Position numbers and translations under genes: made by a program. From positions 18,998 to 82,997 of the forward strand of contig WRCE01000001.1 in assembly GCA_009784005.1 (NCBI GenBank): a DNA stretch of 64,000 nt. The letters are read 5' to 3'. Shown in pieces: positions 17,670 through 26,350 of this stretch. How positions within the stretch are numbered: position 1 is the stretch's first letter; every line of letters begins with the position of its first letter. This stretch comes from Candidatus Methanimicrococcus labiotermitis. GTDB taxonomy: Archaea; Halobacteriota; Methanosarcinia; Methanosarcinales; Methanosarcinaceae. The notes beneath the pieces were generated by a model that was not told the origin of the DNA, made no database searches, and saw nothing but the letters and a program-made list of their open reading frames with translations.

Positions 17670-19507
17670 CTGGGTGCCCTCTCAAGAACGGTTGTGATAT
17701 ATTCGGTCGGATCAAGGATCTGCGTCGCGATAATATTGGAAATTTCGTAAAGCGGTTCGGGGTAAATGCCCAAAAGAATTACAGTCCCGCACAAAGCAAG
17801 AATCGGAAGCACGATTTCAAGAGAAAGGCCGTGCTTTTTCTTTGCCCCGTGCGCCCCTGCATGCGCGTGTGCCCCTGCTTGCGCGTGCGCCTCTGTCTGT
17901 GCGTGTGCCCCTGCTTGCGCGTGCGCCTCTGTCTGTGCATGTGCCCCTGCTTGCGCGTGCGCCTCTGTCTCTGCGTGTGCCCCCGCCCCTGCTTGTGCGT
18001 GTGCCTCCGCCCCTGCTCCATGCGCCTCTGTTCCATGCGCCTCTGCTCCATGCGCCTCTGCTCCATGCGCCTCTGTCAACGCGTGTGCCTCCGCCAACGC
18101 GTGTGCTGCTGCCGCGGCTGCTGCCCTTTCAGCGTCTCTGAGATGGCCTTTGTTTTCACCCCAAAAGACCGCAATCCATGTTCTGAACATGTAAAAGACG
18201 GTGACGACAGCCATCACGACCGCGATCAGGAGCGGCAAAAAGAAACCATCGCTGACGGCTGCTTGGAACAAAGCGAATTTGGAAATGAAACCGCCCGTCG
18301 GCGGGAAACCGGCAACGGACATCGTGCCGACCAAAAATACCGCGGATAAGAGCGGCAGGACCGTTATCAAGCCCCCCATCTTTCGAAGGTCGCGCGTATG
18401 CGTTTCATGAATAATGCCGCCGGCGACCAGGAAAAGCATTGATTTGGCAATGGCGTGGTTCACCAAATACATAATCGCCGCCGTGATCGCGCCGATTGTT
18501 CCAAAGGATAATCCAAGCAAAACATAGCCGATCTGAGACACACTGGAATACGCTAAAACGCGCTTCAGGTCCGCTTGTCCCATGGCGGATATCGCCCCGA
18601 CCGCGATTGTCAGGAGGGCGAAGAACATGAGAATCGGGAGGAAAAAGGTTTTCGCCGGCGCCAAAACCAAGAACAAAACGCGAAGCATGCAATACGCGCC
18701 GACCTTAATCATAATACCGCTCAGCATGGCTGAAATAGGCGTCGGCGCTGTCGGGTGAACATCGGGCAGCCAGAAGTGAAGCGGAACAAGCGCCGCTTTG
18801 TTGCCGAAAACAACAATAAAGAGAAGCGCTGCGCCGTAAACAACCCACGGAACGGTTCCGGCGTCGTCCAAAACACGAATCTTTGCCGCTATGTCGGCCA
18901 TGTTCAGTGAGCCGATCGTCGCGTAAATCGTCGCGATGGCCGCCAGCATCAAAAAGGAGCCGAGCATGCCGAGGAGCATGTATTTGTAAGTCGCCTCCAG
19001 CTTATGCGAAGTGTCCGTGACGTTTAATGATTCGTTTGCCATAATCAAGCCGGCTGATGCCAAAAACATGATTTCAAAGAAAACGAACAAATTGAACAAA
19101 TCGCCCGTGACGAAAATACCGAAAATGCCGCCCAGCATCATGAAATAAAGCGGATAATAGCTGTTGCTGAGGGACTTCTTTTCAATGTAATCGAAAGAGT
19201 AAATCATGACCCAAAGAGAAATGAACGCGGTCAATAAAACAAGCAGCGCTGACAGCATGTCGGCGGCCAGAACGATGCCGTATTTGCCGAATTCCCCGAT
19301 ATCGTAAACCTGAATGCCTTGTGTGTAAACGGTCCAAAACAGCAAAGCTGAAAGTCCCAAAAGGGCAAGAGAGGCAAGAACGGCCAAAACTTTTTGAAAG
19401 GTCGGGCTGCTTTTTATGAAAAGCATAATCGGCGCCATCAAAAGACAGACGGCGACCGGCAAAACAACGGCGTTGCTTTGAAAAAATTCTAATAACCAGT
19501 CGGTCAT
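17666..19507 (-). CDS. mrpD: Na+/H+ antiporter subunit MrpD with Ala/His-rich insertion
   Basis: A 613-residue relative of complex I NuoM/NuoN with about 14 membrane helices. The proton-channel core is intact: LFNLFVFFEIMFLASAGL, the lysine-bearing GNKAALVPLHFWLPDVHPTAP and the helix VNHAIAKSMLFL. At about residues 459-557, between the penultimate and last helices, lies a 100-residue insertion of A/H/E/Q/G repeats (units such as AEAHAQAGAHAQ). It would form a histidine-rich loop and could bind metal or protons, though it may be neutral. It overlaps mrpC by ATGA. Confidence 0.93.
   Translation of the reverse strand: MTDWLLEFFQSNAVVLPVAVCLLMAPIMLFIKSSPTFQKVLAVLASLALLGLSALLFWTVYTQGIQVYDIGEFGKYGIVLAADMLSALLVLLTAFISLWVMIYSFDYIEKKSLSNSYYPLYFMMLGGIFGIFVTGDLFNLFVFFEIMFLASAGLIMANESLNVTDTSHKLEATYKYMLLGMLGSFLMLAAIATIYATIGSLNMADIAAKIRVLDDAGTVPWVVYGAALLFIVVFGNKAALVPLHFWLPDVHPTAPTPISAMLSGIMIKVGAYCMLRVLFLVLAPAKTFFLPILMFFALLTIAVGAISAMGQADLKRVLAYSSVSQIGYVLLGLSFGTIGAITAAIMYLVNHAIAKSMLFLVAGGIIHETHTRDLRKMGGLITVLPLLSAVFLVGTMSVAGFPPTGGFISKFALFQAAVSDGFFLPLLIAVVMAVVTVFYMFRTWIAVFWGENKGHLRDAERAAAAAAAHALAEAHALTEAHGAEAHGAEAHGTEAHGAGAEAHAQAGAGAHAETEAHAQAGAHAQTEAHAQAGAHAQTEAHAQAGAHAHAGAHGAKKKHGLSLEIVLPILALCGTVILLGIYPEPLYEISNIIATQILDPTEYITTVLERAPR
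17835..18130 (-). repeat. coding tandem repeat in mrpD
   Basis: Degenerate 18-48 base units encoding Ala/His/Glu/Gln/Gly runs, all in frame with mrpD. Blocks such as GCCTCTGTCTGTGCG (plus strand) recur regularly. Confidence 0.9.
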
Positions 19508-19923
19508 CCGTGGAGCCTCCTGAGTTCATCGACGTCGGTTGTCCCGTACTCTTCACTGATACGGTAAGCCAACGTCAGTAATATGGCTGTGGTCGCGAAG
19601 CTGATAACGATGGCTGTCAACACAAGCGCCTGCGTCAGCGGGTCGGAATAATTGACGCTGTCCGCGGCTCCCGTTATGACCGGCGACAAAACGCCGCCTG
19701 CAAAATCATCAGCGAAAATGAAACCGGCGTGCTCATTAACGGAGTCCGTCAAAATGGCGACAAGGGGCCCCGTGAAAATGCCGGACGTCACAATCGTTAA
19801 GTTAACGGAGTGGCTGATTAAGCAGAATCCGACCACGATTTTCATAATGTCGCGGCGAAGGATCATGTAGACGCCGATTCCGAAAAGGAGAGAAATGGTC
19901 AAAGCTGTCAATACTTCAGTCAT
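19504..19923 (-). CDS. mrpC: Na+/H+ antiporter subunit MrpC
   Basis: A 139-residue relative of complex I NuoK with three membrane helices. Residues VGFCLISHSVNLTIV hold the NuoK-like glutamate-site region, and DPLTQALVLTAIVISFATTAILL is the C-terminal family signature (given here in pieces: DPLTQALVLTAIVIS and FATTAILL). Its ATG overlaps the stop of a 43-codon repeat ORF (19920-20051) by ATGA, and a GGAGGA site sits just upstream inside the repeat. Confidence 0.94.
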   Translation of the reverse strand: MTEVLTALTISLLFGIGVYMILRRDIMKIVVGFCLISHSVNLTIVTSGIFTGPLVAILTDSVNEHAGFIFADDFAGGVLSPVITGAADSVNYSDPLTQALVLTAIVISFATTAILLTLAYRISEEYGTTDVDELRRLHG

Positions 19924-20051
19924 TGCGCTTCCTCCGTCATTGCGATTCCGCCGCTTTTGCGGTTTACCGTCATTGCGATTCCGCCGCTTTTGCGGTTTAC
20001 CGTCATTGCAATTCCGCCGCTTTTGCGGTTTTCGCTGCGGTTTTCAGTCAT
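19920..20051 (-). CDS. 43-residue tandem-repeat ORF bridging mrpB and mrpC
   Basis: An ORF of 43 codons whose ATG overlaps the mrpB stop by ATGA and whose TGA overlaps the mrpC ATG in the same way. The protein begins MTENRSENRKSGGIA, has two copies of MTVNRKSGGIA and ends MTEEAQ. The last four residues equal the end of MrpB, and the DNA around the mrpC start (GGAGGAAGCGCAATGACTGAA) is also found at the mrpB end. The simplest reading is that mrpB and mrpC once overlapped directly and a 33-nt unit expanded between them in frame. Whether the peptide accumulates is unknown; it may serve only to hand ribosomes on. Each repeat also contains a CCGC/GCGG hairpin. Confidence 0.5.
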   Translation of the reverse strand: MTENRSENRKSGGIAMTVNRKSGGIAMTVNRKSGGIAMTEEAQ

Positions 20052-20617
20052 TGCGCTTCCTCCGCTTTTGCGGCTTCCGCTGCTTGTAAAAGCCGCGCCG
20101 GCGTTTTCGGTCTTAAATCCACGTCTTCCGTTTCATCGCGGCTGTCGACGTTTTCAGACATCTTGATGATGACGGATTTCGGCTCTTTGACTTTGTCGGA
20201 AGCGATGCTTGTAATGATAAACAGCAAGGCGCCGATTACGGTGAAATAAACGCCGATGTCAAACATCATCGCCGATGCCAATTCGAAATGGCCGATGTGT
20301 ATGCCAAAGACATCAATGTAGAAGAACTGAAATGCGCTTCTGAAATAATTGTAATTGACAAGCATCGGCGCAATGGCTGTCAGAGACGCGAACAGCAGTC
20401 CGTAACTTGCCCAAGTCAGCCAATTCGGCCGCAGCCTTGTATTTATGTATTTCATGCCGTAAATGACATACACCAGCGCAATGCCGCAAACGAATAAAAC
20501 GCCGCCGACGAAACCGCCGCCGGGATAGTTCGCGCCGTTGAGCATCAAGTAAATGGAGAACAGTATGCTGATTAAGAGGACGCCTCTTGAGATTGTTTTC
20601 GTTATAATCGAGGTCAT
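20048..20617 (-). CDS. mrpB: Na+/H+ antiporter subunit MrpB
   Basis: A 189-residue membrane protein with four helices. The segment LNGANYPGGGFVGGVLF (about residues 26-42) is the MrpB/MnhB signature. A 30-residue alanine- and charge-rich tail ends in EEAQ. In the complex MrpB pairs with the C-terminal part of MrpA. It overlaps mrpA by four bases, and at its stop overlaps the small repeat ORF leading to mrpC. Confidence 0.93.
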   Translation of the reverse strand: MTSIITKTISRGVLLISILFSIYLMLNGANYPGGGFVGGVLFVCGIALVYVIYGMKYINTRLRPNWLTWASYGLLFASLTAIAPMLVNYNYFRSAFQFFYIDVFGIHIGHFELASAMMFDIGVYFTVIGALLFIITSIASDKVKEPKSVIIKMSENVDSRDETEDVDLRPKTPARLLQAAEAAKAEEAQ

Positions 20618-23199
20618 TTTCTGTCTCCTTTGTTATCAAGATTTTGAAGGGCTTGGCCGATATGCCGTTCGCCTGAATTTTTGTCCGGCGACTCTGTGTC
20701 GCACGGCACATGCCCGAATGCGGGGTTTCCGCCGGTCGGCAGGCCGGGGATCGGGCAGCTCGGGATAAAGACGCCCTGCGCGTTCGTTTCATTTAAAGAG
20801 GTCTCGGCATCTGTGTCTTCTTTGTTCGTCGCGAAGCGGCTTTGAATCAAATTGTAGACGGCCAACGCGGCAATCGCGAGAACGGAAATTTCACCCAGCG
20901 TGTCATACCCTCTGAAATCGACGACGATGACGTTAACGATGTTGCGGCCGCCCGTGAGTTCAACACCTCTGTCTATGAAATAGTGAGAGAAGGATTCAAA
21001 CGGCGCCGCCAAATTTGCTCCCATCAGTAAGAAGAATAAAACGGCGCTGCAGCTGAGGGCGATAAGCGCGTTTCTGATTTTGACGTTTCTTCGCTCGGGG
21101 CGAACGGCTTCTTTGTTCCAAAGTTTCATGATGACAATCAAAAAGATGATTGTTGTAAGCGTTTCAACACAAAGCTGCGTCATGGCTAAGTCGGGAGCTT
21201 TGAGGTACGCGAAAAGCAGCGCGACGAAGAGGCCGCAAGCGGACGCCGCTAAAATCATCGGGATGTATCGCGGCAAAAACGAAGCGCCCCATGCCGTCAA
21301 AATAATCAGGAGGAACAAAATAAGCTCAGGTATCGCGATTTTGTAAATCAGGGCGGGTGAGAAAATCGACATTCCCGAAAGGACGGCAAACCCGAGCGGA
21401 AGCATGACCATGAAAACGGCGAACACCAGCATCACTTGCAAATATCCGCGCGGCGGCCCTTTTTGAAGCAGGCGGCCGAATGTGGCGCCGAATCTGAACG
21501 CGTTATTAACCATTCCGTTGTAAATGTAATTCAAACTGATTTTGGGATACCTTTCATTGAAACGGACTTGCCAACGAGCGATTTTATCATATCCGTTATA
21601 AACCAATATGCCGAGGGCGAATGTAATAATCGTCATGAATAGCGCGGGCGTCAACCCGTGCCACAGATAAACGTGCATATGTGCCGCGCCGGGCGCAATG
21701 GCGTTCACGGCCGGCTGGACGAAAGCGTCAACAAAAGGCGTCGGAACCAAACCAATCGCGATGATTAAGACCGCCAAAAGAGCCGGCGGCGCCAGCAATA
21801 CCCACGACGGGTCATGCACATGCTTTGGAACATCGGGGTCGGTTGTTCTTTTTCCCATGAAAATTTTGATGATAAGACGGAAAGAATAAGCGAACGTTAA
21901 AACGCCGCCGACGACCGCAAGAACAGGGATTAAGTAGGCGATGCCGCCACCCAGCGCGGTTGCCATGTCAACGGATGTCTCATAAAAGATTTCTTTGCTC
22001 AAAAAACCATTAAGCGGCGGGATGCCGGCCATTGCCGCCGCGGCGATGACCATTAAGATAAACGTTATCGGCATCTCTTTTCGCAGGCCGCCCATTTTGC
22101 GAATGTCACGCGTATGCAGTTCGTGGGCGACAATGCCGACAAGCAGGAAGAGACAGGCTTTGAACGTCGCATGGTTCAGCAGATGGAAAACGGCAGCAGG
22201 GACGCCGAGCGCAGGGTTGGCGTATGTGGTAAACCCAAACATTGCCATGAGATAAGCCAGCTGGCTGATGGTTGAAAACGCGAGAATCGCTTTGAGGTCG
22301 GTTTGCCGAAGCGCTAAGAATCCGGCGACGACCATTGTGACCAAACCGAGACAAGAAACGAGGATGAACCAATCAATCGTTCCCGAAAACATCGGATGCA
22401 AACGGGCGACGAGAAATACGCCGGCCTTGACCATTGTGGCTGAGTGCAGGAAAGCGCTGACGGGCGTCGGGGCTTCCATGGCGTTCGGCAGCCAAATAAA
22501 AAAGGGACCTTGCGCCGATTTGGCGAGAGCCCCAATCATGATGAGAAGAAGCGTGACCGTGAACAACGGGCTGTTTTTAACGGCCGAAATCGCCGCGGGG
22601 TTTGTCAGCATTTCGGAAATGCCGTATGTGCCGGTGATGCTGTAAAGGAACATGAAACCGACGAACATGAAAAGGCCGGCGCCGCCTGTAATGAGGAGCG
22701 CTTTTGTGGCGCCGTAAATTGATTCTTTGGTTTTTCTGTAATAACCGATAAGAAGGAATGAACTGATGCTCGTCAGCTCCCAAAAGACAAACAGCTGAAT
22801 CAGGTTGTCGGAAAACGCGACACCGAGCATGGAACCCATGAAGACGAGGAGATACTGATAGTAGCGAACCAGATCTTCGTCTTTTGACAAATATTTAGTG
22901 GAATACGCCAGAATCAATATGCCGATAAACGACACGATGGCGCCGAGAAGAACCGCGAGACCGTCGGCGTAAAACGAAATGTTGACGGAAAGCCCCGGAA
23001 TCCAAGAAACCGCGCCGGCCGGATAATGACCGTCGGCGACGGACGGAATGAGCGAAGCGATAAGAATAAAGCAAACAGCTGCCACTGCGGCCGCGAACCA
23101 TCCGACTTTATCTTTCAAAACCTTGTAAGCAAGCGGTACCGCCGGCGCCATCAGAAAAGGCAATAAAACGATGAACGCTATAAAATAAAATGTATCCAT
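20614..23199 (-). CDS. mrpA: Na+/H+ antiporter subunit MrpA
   Basis: An 861-residue, largest subunit, related to complex I NuoL, with about 20 membrane helices. It shows LIQLFVFWELTSISSFLLIGY, AQGPFFIWLPNAMEAPTPVSAFLHSATMVKAG (given in part: the lysine/histidine-bearing proton channel) and LLNHATFKACLFLLVG. The C-terminal MrpB-like region has YLKAPDLAMTQLCVETL and VVDFRGYDTLGEISVL. A 60-residue hydrophilic tail rich in P, G, N and E follows. I place the start at 23199 (MDTFYFIAF) rather than 99 bases upstream, because a TATA box lies between the two and the extra residues are not membrane-like. First gene of mrpABCDEFG. Confidence 0.94.
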   Translation of the reverse strand: MDTFYFIAFIVLLPFLMAPAVPLAYKVLKDKVGWFAAAVAAVCFILIASLIPSVADGHYPAGAVSWIPGLSVNISFYADGLAVLLGAIVSFIGILILAYSTKYLSKDEDLVRYYQYLLVFMGSMLGVAFSDNLIQLFVFWELTSISSFLLIGYYRKTKESIYGATKALLITGGAGLFMFVGFMFLYSITGTYGISEMLTNPAAISAVKNSPLFTVTLLLIMIGALAKSAQGPFFIWLPNAMEAPTPVSAFLHSATMVKAGVFLVARLHPMFSGTIDWFILVSCLGLVTMVVAGFLALRQTDLKAILAFSTISQLAYLMAMFGFTTYANPALGVPAAVFHLLNHATFKACLFLLVGIVAHELHTRDIRKMGGLRKEMPITFILMVIAAAAMAGIPPLNGFLSKEIFYETSVDMATALGGGIAYLIPVLAVVGGVLTFAYSFRLIIKIFMGKRTTDPDVPKHVHDPSWVLLAPPALLAVLIIAIGLVPTPFVDAFVQPAVNAIAPGAAHMHVYLWHGLTPALFMTIITFALGILVYNGYDKIARWQVRFNERYPKISLNYIYNGMVNNAFRFGATFGRLLQKGPPRGYLQVMLVFAVFMVMLPLGFAVLSGMSIFSPALIYKIAIPELILFLLIILTAWGASFLPRYIPMILAASACGLFVALLFAYLKAPDLAMTQLCVETLTTIIFLIVIMKLWNKEAVRPERRNVKIRNALIALSCSAVLFFLLMGANLAAPFESFSHYFIDRGVELTGGRNIVNVIVVDFRGYDTLGEISVLAIAALAVYNLIQSRFATNKEDTDAETSLNETNAQGVFIPSCPIPGLPTGGNPAFGHVPCDTESPDKNSGERHIGQALQNLDNKGDRK

Positions 23200-23246
23200 G
23201 ATGACCACGCCGCTTGTTTTAGAATCAAATAAGATGTCGTACCGTG

Positions 23247-23255
23247 TTTTATAAA
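23247..23255 (-). promoter_or_regulatory. TATA box candidate of the mrp operon
   Basis: Minus-strand TTTATAAAA lies about 50 bases upstream of the ATG at 23199, giving a predicted leader of about 20-25 nt. Further TATA-like sequences occur at 23288-23296 and 23307-23315. Confidence 0.45.
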
Positions 23256-23391
23256 GCGTCAAAAAACGAAATCTTAAGTGAACCTGCTTATATATCACGA
23301 TTTCACAATATATAAGTTTTGGTTTTCAAAGAAGGAAACAGTATATGAAAAAATGCTTGGAAATAAATAAAAAAAGAAAATGTTTGTTTGA

Positions 23392-23475
23392 TGTAAGTTT
23401 GATGTAAGTTTGATGTAAGTTTGATGTAAGTTTGATGTAAGTTTGGTGTAAGTTTGACATAGGTTTGAAGTAGGT
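23392..23475. repeat. 12-nt tandem repeat
   Basis: Six to seven copies of GATGTAAGTTTG in direct tandem, followed by degenerate units, upstream of the mrp operon. Open frames across it are repeat artefacts. Confidence 0.95.
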
Positions 23476-23706
23476 TTGAAGTGTGTCTGAAAAAACAGGA
23501 TTTTGACGAAACCGGAAAGTAAAAACGGCTGACTGAAACGCATTCAGTCGTAAAAAATAATACGGCTGCAATTGATATTCTTCAACAAAATTTAAGCTGA
23601 AATAATTTCATATACAATAGAGACCGATGCTTTTTTAGAATTCATTTGAATTCTAATATATTCTCTTACATTCTCTTTATTATCATCAAAGGAGAAAGAT
23701 CAATAC

Positions 23707-23808
23707 ATGGCAACGAAAAAGACTGAAGCAAAACCTGCAAAAGCAGCACCGGCAGCAAAAGAAGCACCCAAAAAAGCAAGTGGCGGATGCGCCTCAAAGA
23801 AAAAATAA
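23707..23808 (+). CDS. 33-residue Lys/Ala-rich small protein
   Basis: A short ORF with AAAGGAGAAAG just upstream of its ATG and a hairpin plus T-run behind it, so it looks like a genuine single-gene transcription unit. The peptide begins MATKKTEAKPAKAA and ends SGGCASKKK. It is strongly basic and alanine/proline-rich, resembling histone-tail or nucleic-acid-binding low-complexity peptides, with one cysteine near the C terminus. I do not recognise a family. A TATA-like CATATA lies about 95 bases upstream (near 23609-23614). Confidence 0.6.
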   Translation: MATKKTEAKPAKAAPAAKEAPKKASGGCASKKK

Positions 23809-23855
23809 TCACGCTTTTTAAAACAAATTAAAACCGCTTAATAAGTGAGATTCTT

Positions 23856-23871
23856 TTGCCGGAAGCGGCAA
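23856..23871 (+). terminator. terminator behind the 33-residue ORF
   Basis: A 6-bp stem TTGCCG/CGGCAA with loop GAAG, flanked by a longer imperfect pairing (TGAGATTC with GACTCA) and followed by CTTTTTCGTTTTTTT. It ends 48-63 nt past the stop. Confidence 0.6.
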
Positions 23872-24014
23872 ACGACTCATCTTTTTCGTTTTTTTATCGA
23901 ATTTTTTTGTTGAATTAAGAGAATAGAATACATTCTGTTATCGTAGAATACATTCTGTTATCGTGTTTTTGAAGCTTTTTTGAAACTTTTTTGAAACTTT
24001 TTGAAGTAAACCCT

Positions 24015-24302
24015 TCATCCTCTAATCTTTTTAATTTCCGCGGCAATCCTGCGAACGGAGAGGTTCTTCGCCTGCGTGTTCGCAATCATGACACGGCCGC
24101 TTTTTTCCCACCATGAGCGGGGATAGTATTTGTCTTTTTCCGGCACGGGTTCCAAACTGAGATTCTGCGCCGCCTGAACAATTTCATCAAAGGTCGGCTT
24201 GGAAAGTGCGCTTTTTTTAGAAATAATACGGCCTTGGGCTCTGGTTCTGTCCCGGTCCAAATATGCCGGCCAAATGACAAGCATGCCTTCATCTTTCATC
24301 AT
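24015..24302 (-). CDS. srp19: signal recognition particle 19 kDa protein
   Basis: A 95-residue basic protein that binds the tips of helices 6 and 8 of SRP RNA and allows Srp54 to assemble. Family features are LVIWPAYLDRDRTRAQGR near the N terminus, KPTFDEIVQAAQNL in the middle, and YYPRSWWEKSGRVMI followed by a lysine/arginine-rich end. The length is normal. The start could be either of two adjacent ATGs. It lies downstream of tgtA on the same strand, separated by about 150 nt of repeat. Confidence 0.93.
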   Translation of the reverse strand: MMKDEGMLVIWPAYLDRDRTRAQGRIISKKSALSKPTFDEIVQAAQNLSLEPVPEKDKYYPRSWWEKSGRVMIANTQAKNLSVRRIAAEIKKIRG

Positions 24303-24403
24303 AATTTGTCAAATCCTGAAAATTTACTAAACTCATTAAACCCAAATCATTTAAAACTATTTCTATTCATGCCTTTTGCAAACGGTTTATTCCTCGTTAT
24401 TTT

Positions 24404-24525
24404 CTTCGCCTTTATTCTTCGCCTTTATTCTTCGCCTTTATTCTTCGCCTTTATTCTTCGCCCTTACCTTCACTGTTATCTTCACCCATATCTTCACCCA
24501 TATCTTCACTCATATCTTTATCCGG
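24404..24525. repeat. tandem repeats at the 3' end of tgtA
   Basis: Four copies of CTTTATTCTTCGC run into the tgtA stop, then several copies of a 12-base ATATCTTCACCC unit encode the acidic EDMGEDMGEDN-type C-terminal tail of TgtA. Confidence 0.9.
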
Positions 24526-26139
24526 ATTTTCGACAACGCGGCAGACTTTTTCCAGCTGTATGAAACAGGACTTGTCGAATTCGTTCAGCCGCTTGCCTTT
24601 AACAAAGGTGAACTCGGCGCCGGGATTCGCTGAAATCAATTCGATTGTGTTTGACAGCGCTGTTTTTAATGACAATTCCGTTGTCTTGTTTTGAATTTCC
24701 GCGTTGAACGGATAGTTCTCTTCCAACTCGGAAGGAAAAGCGCCAAAAGGCGGCTTGAAATAGAGTATATGGTCGAAATCGGCGTCTTTTAATCCGCTTT
24801 TGTTGTAGCGGGGGGGACGGATGAGCACTTTGCCCGACAGGGAAAAACGATTCAGCCGTTTGGCGTATCTGTAAACTTCGGGCCTCTCGGCGGACTTGTC
24901 GCTGCACTCAAAGAAGGTGGATTTGACAGCGGGGTCACACTCTTCCAGCCACGAAACGTGGTCGCACAAAGCCGACAGCGCGCTGACCATTTGCGGGTGC
25001 GAGTGGCAGCGCAGTTCCACCAATTCCATGAGTTTGCCGTCATGGATGGCCTGCTTTATCAGGCGGATTTCTTCAAATGTCACGTACAGGTTGTGGCGGG
25101 CCAAAAGCTCTTCTTTGTCGGCGGCCTGTTTCATGCTTTCCGCCGTGTGCTTGGTACAAACCGGACACGAGCAGGGCAAATACTTGAGGCGGTCCAATTG
25201 GTACGTGCCGTTCACGGTAATGTAGCGCCCGCCGCGGGCATACAGCGCGTAAGCGGCCGAATCGAACAAATCGCAGCCGAGCGCGACCGCCAACGCAAAC
25301 ATCATCGGATGGCCGGCGCCGAACAAATGAACGGGAACGGTCGGGTCTAAATTCGATTTAACGGCAGCGATGACATGCACCAAATCTTCATAGCGGTAGG
25401 CTTCCATCAGCGGAACGACGGCGCCGATCGGACAGACATCAAAATCCAACCCCGAAACAAATTCGGCGCTTTCGCGCCTCAAATCCAAATGCGTCGACCC
25501 CTGAATCGGACCGGCGAGAAGCATGTCATCGCCGCGCCGGTTCGCCGAACCGTTCGCCGAGCCGTTTGCCGAACCGTTTGCCGAACCGTTTGCCGTTCCA
25601 TTTACCGTCCCATTTGCTGAGCCGGCCGCCGAGCCGGCCGCTGCGTTTTCGCCGGCGCCGAGACGTCGCTCTTCCACGAGGCGACGGGCTTCAGCCAGCC
25701 TTTCGTTTGTTATTTTTAAATCTGACTGTGCCTGTTCATACGAAACGTCGGGAGCCGTCGGGATATCCAGCGGGACGCCGATGTCGGTTCCGATTGCCTG
25801 TTCAAAGGCAATGATTTCATGATTTTGAACATTCACTTCGCCGTAAACGGAAAGCTGAAATGAACCCGAATCGGTCATAATCGGGCCGTCAAAGCCGAGT
25901 AAACTGTGGAGGCCGTCTTTTATCGCTTTTTCGCGAAGTTCCTGCTTGCTGTAAATGATATAAGAATTCGTAATGAGAATTTCAGCGCCGAAATTTCGCA
26001 TTTCGGCGGGGTCTATGACCCACCGATTCGGATGAATCACCGGCATCACGGTCGGCGTTTCAACGATACCGTGCGGTGTCTTAAGCTTGCCGATTCTTCC
26101 GGCGGCATCCTTTTCAATAATTTCAAAAATTTTAGACAT
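24451..26139 (-). CDS. tgtA: tRNA-guanine(15) transglycosylase TgtA
   Basis: A 562-residue zinc enzyme that replaces guanine-15 of archaeal tRNAs with preQ0, the precursor of archaeosine. The N-terminal TGT barrel shows VETPTVMPVIHP, GFDGPIMTDSGSFQLSVYGEV (the aspartate region), DIGVPLDIPTAPDVS and LLAGPIQGSTHLDLR. The zinc site is CSCPVC with a following His. An in-frame insertion of N-G-S-A repeats occupies about residues 160-205, between the barrel strands, and the C terminus ends in an acidic DMGED repeat. The start at 26139 (MSKIFEI) has an AGGGG site upstream; an in-frame ATG six codons earlier is less likely. Confidence 0.95.
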   Translation of the reverse strand: MSKIFEIIEKDAAGRIGKLKTPHGIVETPTVMPVIHPNRWVIDPAEMRNFGAEILITNSYIIYSKQELREKAIKDGLHSLLGFDGPIMTDSGSFQLSVYGEVNVQNHEIIAFEQAIGTDIGVPLDIPTAPDVSYEQAQSDLKITNERLAEARRLVEERRLGAGENAAAGSAAGSANGTVNGTANGSANGSANGSANGSANRRGDDMLLAGPIQGSTHLDLRRESAEFVSGLDFDVCPIGAVVPLMEAYRYEDLVHVIAAVKSNLDPTVPVHLFGAGHPMMFALAVALGCDLFDSAAYALYARGGRYITVNGTYQLDRLKYLPCSCPVCTKHTAESMKQAADKEELLARHNLYVTFEEIRLIKQAIHDGKLMELVELRCHSHPQMVSALSALCDHVSWLEECDPAVKSTFFECSDKSAERPEVYRYAKRLNRFSLSGKVLIRPPRYNKSGLKDADFDHILYFKPPFGAFPSELEENYPFNAEIQNKTTELSLKTALSNTIELISANPGAEFTFVKGKRLNEFDKSCFIQLEKVCRVVENPDKDMSEDMGEDMGEDNSEGKGEE

Positions 26140-26154
26140 CTTTTTCCCCTGAAT

Positions 26155-26350
26155 CAATCATCAATTATCAGCATTAATCATCATTGTCAATCGTCATCAT
26201 CAATCGTCAATCATCAATTGTCAATCATCAATTATCATTCATCAATTGTCAATCATCAATTGTCAATGTAAACAGCCATTGTGAAATAACTTCCGTTGTA
26301 AACCATCATCGGTGTAAACGGCTGCCAATGTAAACGGCTGCCAATGAACA
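26155..26350. repeat. tandem repeats between fen1 and tgtA
   Basis: Degenerate ATCATCAATTGTCA units up to about 26275, then CCAATGTAAACGGCTG-type units up to the fen1 stop. No gene. Confidence 0.85.

Noticed and set aside
23200..23298. Longer MrpA start at 23298
   Set aside because: A TATA-like box lies between the two starts and the extra residues are not part of the family.
25906..26271. Plus-strand frame opposite tgtA
   Set aside because: Shadow of tgtA and of the repeat behind it; tgtA on the minus strand is unambiguous.
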